From the NCBI GenBank assembly GCA_016839545.1, contig JAEOUB010000459.1, positions 1-7,790 of the forward strand: a stretch of DNA of 7,790 nucleotides. Reading direction: 5' to 3'. How positions within the stretch are numbered: the first letter of the stretch is position 1; every line of letters begins with the position of its first letter. The notes under the pieces are model-generated. The model did not search any database. It had not been told where the DNA came from and saw nothing but the letters and a program-made list of their open reading frames with translations. Source of the DNA: Candidatus Kariarchaeota archaeon (GTDB lineage: Archaea > Asgardarchaeota > Heimdallarchaeia > Heimdallarchaeales > Kariarchaeaceae). The position numbers and the translations under genes were made by a program. This document shows positions 6,018 through 7,790 of this stretch, in pieces.

Positions 6018-7790
6018 ATGACTGTGCATCTGGGATTGCTATTTCATGCTAATTCCCCATTTTCATGGTCTTTTGAACCGGCATATCACACCTCCTACAG
6101 ACCAGTCATTGATATTTTGAGTCGTCATGGGATACCGGTTAATCTACATTTTTCTGCTACATTGCTGCAGATGGTGAATTGGAAGTATCCCGAACTACTG
6201 GATGAGGTACTCCGGGGAATTGAAGAGGATCAATTTGAGATCCTGTCTTCTGCATACGCTCAGAATGTTATGTATGCTACATCTGATTGGGCCAATGAAC
6301 AGCATGTTGTGAAGAACAGGGAAGTTATTGAGGAGATTCTCAATGTTACTCCTATTGGGTTCTGGAACCCGGAGCGTGTCTGGACAAATAAGTTGTCCAA
6401 GTTGCTGGTGGAGAAGGATTTCTTCTATACTCTGATTGAACGTGATATTCTCAATCCTGAGGCACCTGAAACTGCAAATACGGTCTATGTTCACAAGATT
6501 GATGGGGCATCTCTTTACTACTTGCCTGATAATCAAGATGCACTCAAACACATCGACCATGCTATTTGGACAGGGGAGACTGAACCTATTATCGAGTACC
6601 TTCGGCAGTTGAACGAGACCGAGACTGATCCGGTGGTATGCTATGCCGAGGATGCCGAGAGTGTGGGCTACTGGCAACTTGCTCATCCCACTGTCACAAG
6701 TGAAGAGGTGTATCACAATCTTGACAAGCTGATCACTACTCTGAAGGAGCATGATTGGATCAATATCTCACTGTTCGGTGATATAATCGCCAAGATACCT
6801 CCTGTTGAGACTGGACCATTGGGTGATGGTCAGGCAACATGGATGGAGGAATCTGCTCAGCGAGACGGATATACAGACTATTTTGACTATATCAGAACTG
6901 CACCTGAGATCCAGTACTACACAGAAGAATATGACAGGATTGAGGAACGGCTTCGCTATTACGAGTCAAAGGCAGGAGATACACATCTCTATCAGGAAGC
7001 ACTGATGGTCTACCTGTCCCACCAATTCGAGTTTGGCTGTGCCACAGCATCTCTGGGTGTGGAGACTATGCGATTTCTGTTGAATGTACCCGGTAAAATG
7101 GTGCTTGAGGGTGCAAGATTGGCCCCTGTGATACTTCAGTCTATTGATGCCCCGAAATATTTGCTTGCCTGGCGGAATATGGGTAACCATCCTGTGATAG
7201 TGCTCAGCAATGAGGATGTTTTCTCTATCTGGACACCGTTTGGCGGACGTTGTGTCCTTCTCATCGATAGGCAGCGGCAGACACTCATCTCTCCCAATCC
7301 GTATTTCTACAATAGGGGTAACTCCATCTCTGACCTGGAATTACCGAGCCCGACATTCGAGTTTCCCGATTACAATTCCTCCATCATTCACGGAGGAACA
7401 CTGTTTGGAGATGATCTCAAGCTGGATGGAGACGATATGGGTATGCGTGCTGTGGTCAAACGCGAGTTCTCAGCCCACAACACGATTGACAAATTTGGTG
7501 TCTCCCTGCAGCACAATTACTATGATACGCAGATCATCCCCTTCGACAACAAGATCAAGTTTTGGATAAAATTCGGTGAATTCAGGCTGTTAAAAGAGGT
7601 AAATCTGCTCGGCAATGAGTTCCGTGTGAAGTACTTTCTGGAGAATCCTACTGACCGAGCAGTTCTGACAGAACTGGGTATCAACAATGAGGTCAGTCCA
7701 ACTCCAAATGAGATCATGATTGGTGGTATCAACATTCTTGATATCAGCATGGGGACGAATAATTACTCGATCTTCAATATCTCATCTGGA
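6018..7790 (+). CDS. Glycoside hydrolase family 57 (alpha-amylase / 4-alpha-glucanotransferase type), 3' end outside window
   Basis: The frame opens at the ATG at 6018 and runs without a stop to base 7790, giving 591 residues. The N-terminal part (about 1-290) follows GH57 4-alpha-glucanotransferases such as the Thermococcus litoralis enzyme almost block by block. The nucleophile is E119 in GFWNPERVW, and the acid/base is D212 in YAEDAESVGYW; these match the positions and surroundings of E123 and D214 in that enzyme. The first block has H10 in HANSPF where the family usually has HQP. Residues about 290-350 fit the helical region after the barrel, and from about 370 the sequence becomes strand-rich, like the C-terminal beta domain of these enzymes. 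No signal peptide is seen, so it is probably cytoplasmic. It likely acts on alpha-1,4-glucans such as glycogen or maltodextrin; hydrolase versus transferase activity cannot be decided. It has its own TATA box. Confidence 0.88.
   Translation, partial: MTVHLGLLFHANSPFSWSFEPAYHTSYRPVIDILSRHGIPVNLHFSATLLQMVNWKYPELLDEVLRGIEEDQFEILSSAYAQNVMYATSDWANEQHVVKNREVIEEILNVTPIGFWNPERVWTNKLSKLLVEKDFFYTLIERDILNPEAPETANTVYVHKIDGASLYYLPDNQDALKHIDHAIWTGETEPIIEYLRQLNETETDPVVCYAEDAESVGYWQLAHPTVTSEEVYHNLDKLITTLKEHDWINISLFGDIIAKIPPVETGPLGDGQATWMEESAQRDGYTDYFDYIRTAPEIQYYTEEYDRIEERLRYYESKAGDTHLYQEALMVYLSHQFEFGCATASLGVETMRFLLNVPGKMVLEGARLAPVILQSIDAPKYLLAWRNMGNHPVIVLSNEDVFSIWTPFGGRCVLLIDRQRQTLISPNPYFYNRGNSISDLELPSPTFEFPDYNSSIIHGGTLFGDDLKLDGDDMGMRAVVKREFSAHNTIDKFGVSLQHNYYDTQIIPFDNKIKFWIKFGEFRLLKEVNLLGNEFRVKYFLENPTDRAVLTELGINNEVSPTPNEIMIGGINILDISMGTNNYSIFNISSG

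Noticed and set aside
6195..6752. 185-codon open frame on the minus strand opposite the GH57 gene
   Set aside because: The plus strand here encodes the GH57 catalytic residues E119 and D212, so the minus frame is an antisense shadow.

Overview
The window looks archaeal. It carries a family B DNA polymerase and a family 57 glycoside hydrolase. Two genes have a TATA-like box ending only 20-22 bases before the start codon, which is the spacing of leaderless archaeal transcripts, and clear Shine-Dalgarno sites are absent. The mix is compatible with an Asgard-type archaeon such as Thorarchaeota or another mesophilic lineage, but this is a weak inference because no taxonomic marker gene is present. 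I saw no rRNA, tRNA, CRISPR array, transposase or long repeat.

Layout. Bases 1-672 (+) are the 3' part of a membrane protein gene that begins before the window. After an AT-rich gap, 795-1619 (+) encodes a protein with a cysteine-less thioredoxin-like N-terminus and a possible degenerate phospholipase-D/TrmB-like second half. Its stop codon overlaps, tail to tail, the stop codon of a large minus-strand gene (4159-1616). That gene encodes a divergent family B DNA polymerase with an altered motif C (GITDS) and a degraded 3'-5' exonuclease domain. Upstream of the polymerase on the same strand are a small four-cysteine protein gene (4428-4219) behind the best promoter in the window, and a 444-residue coiled-coil protein gene (5852-4518). 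A 165-base divergent intergenic region separates the coiled-coil gene from 6018-7790 (+), a GH57 gene that is open to the window end and has both catalytic residues in place.

How the genes relate. The three minus-strand genes could be read in the order coiled-coil, small Cys protein, polymerase. The small gene has its own promoter and sits 59 bases ahead of the polymerase, so these two are the most likely to be cotranscribed. The polymerase keeps the minimum catalytic aspartates but lacks proofreading signatures, so I read it as an accessory (repair, translesion or element-derived) enzyme, not the main replicase. The GH57 enzyme points to alpha-glucan metabolism and has no obvious link to the polymerase. 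The most unusual material is the polymerase with its small Cys-rich neighbour, and the thioredoxin/PLD-like protein that faces it.
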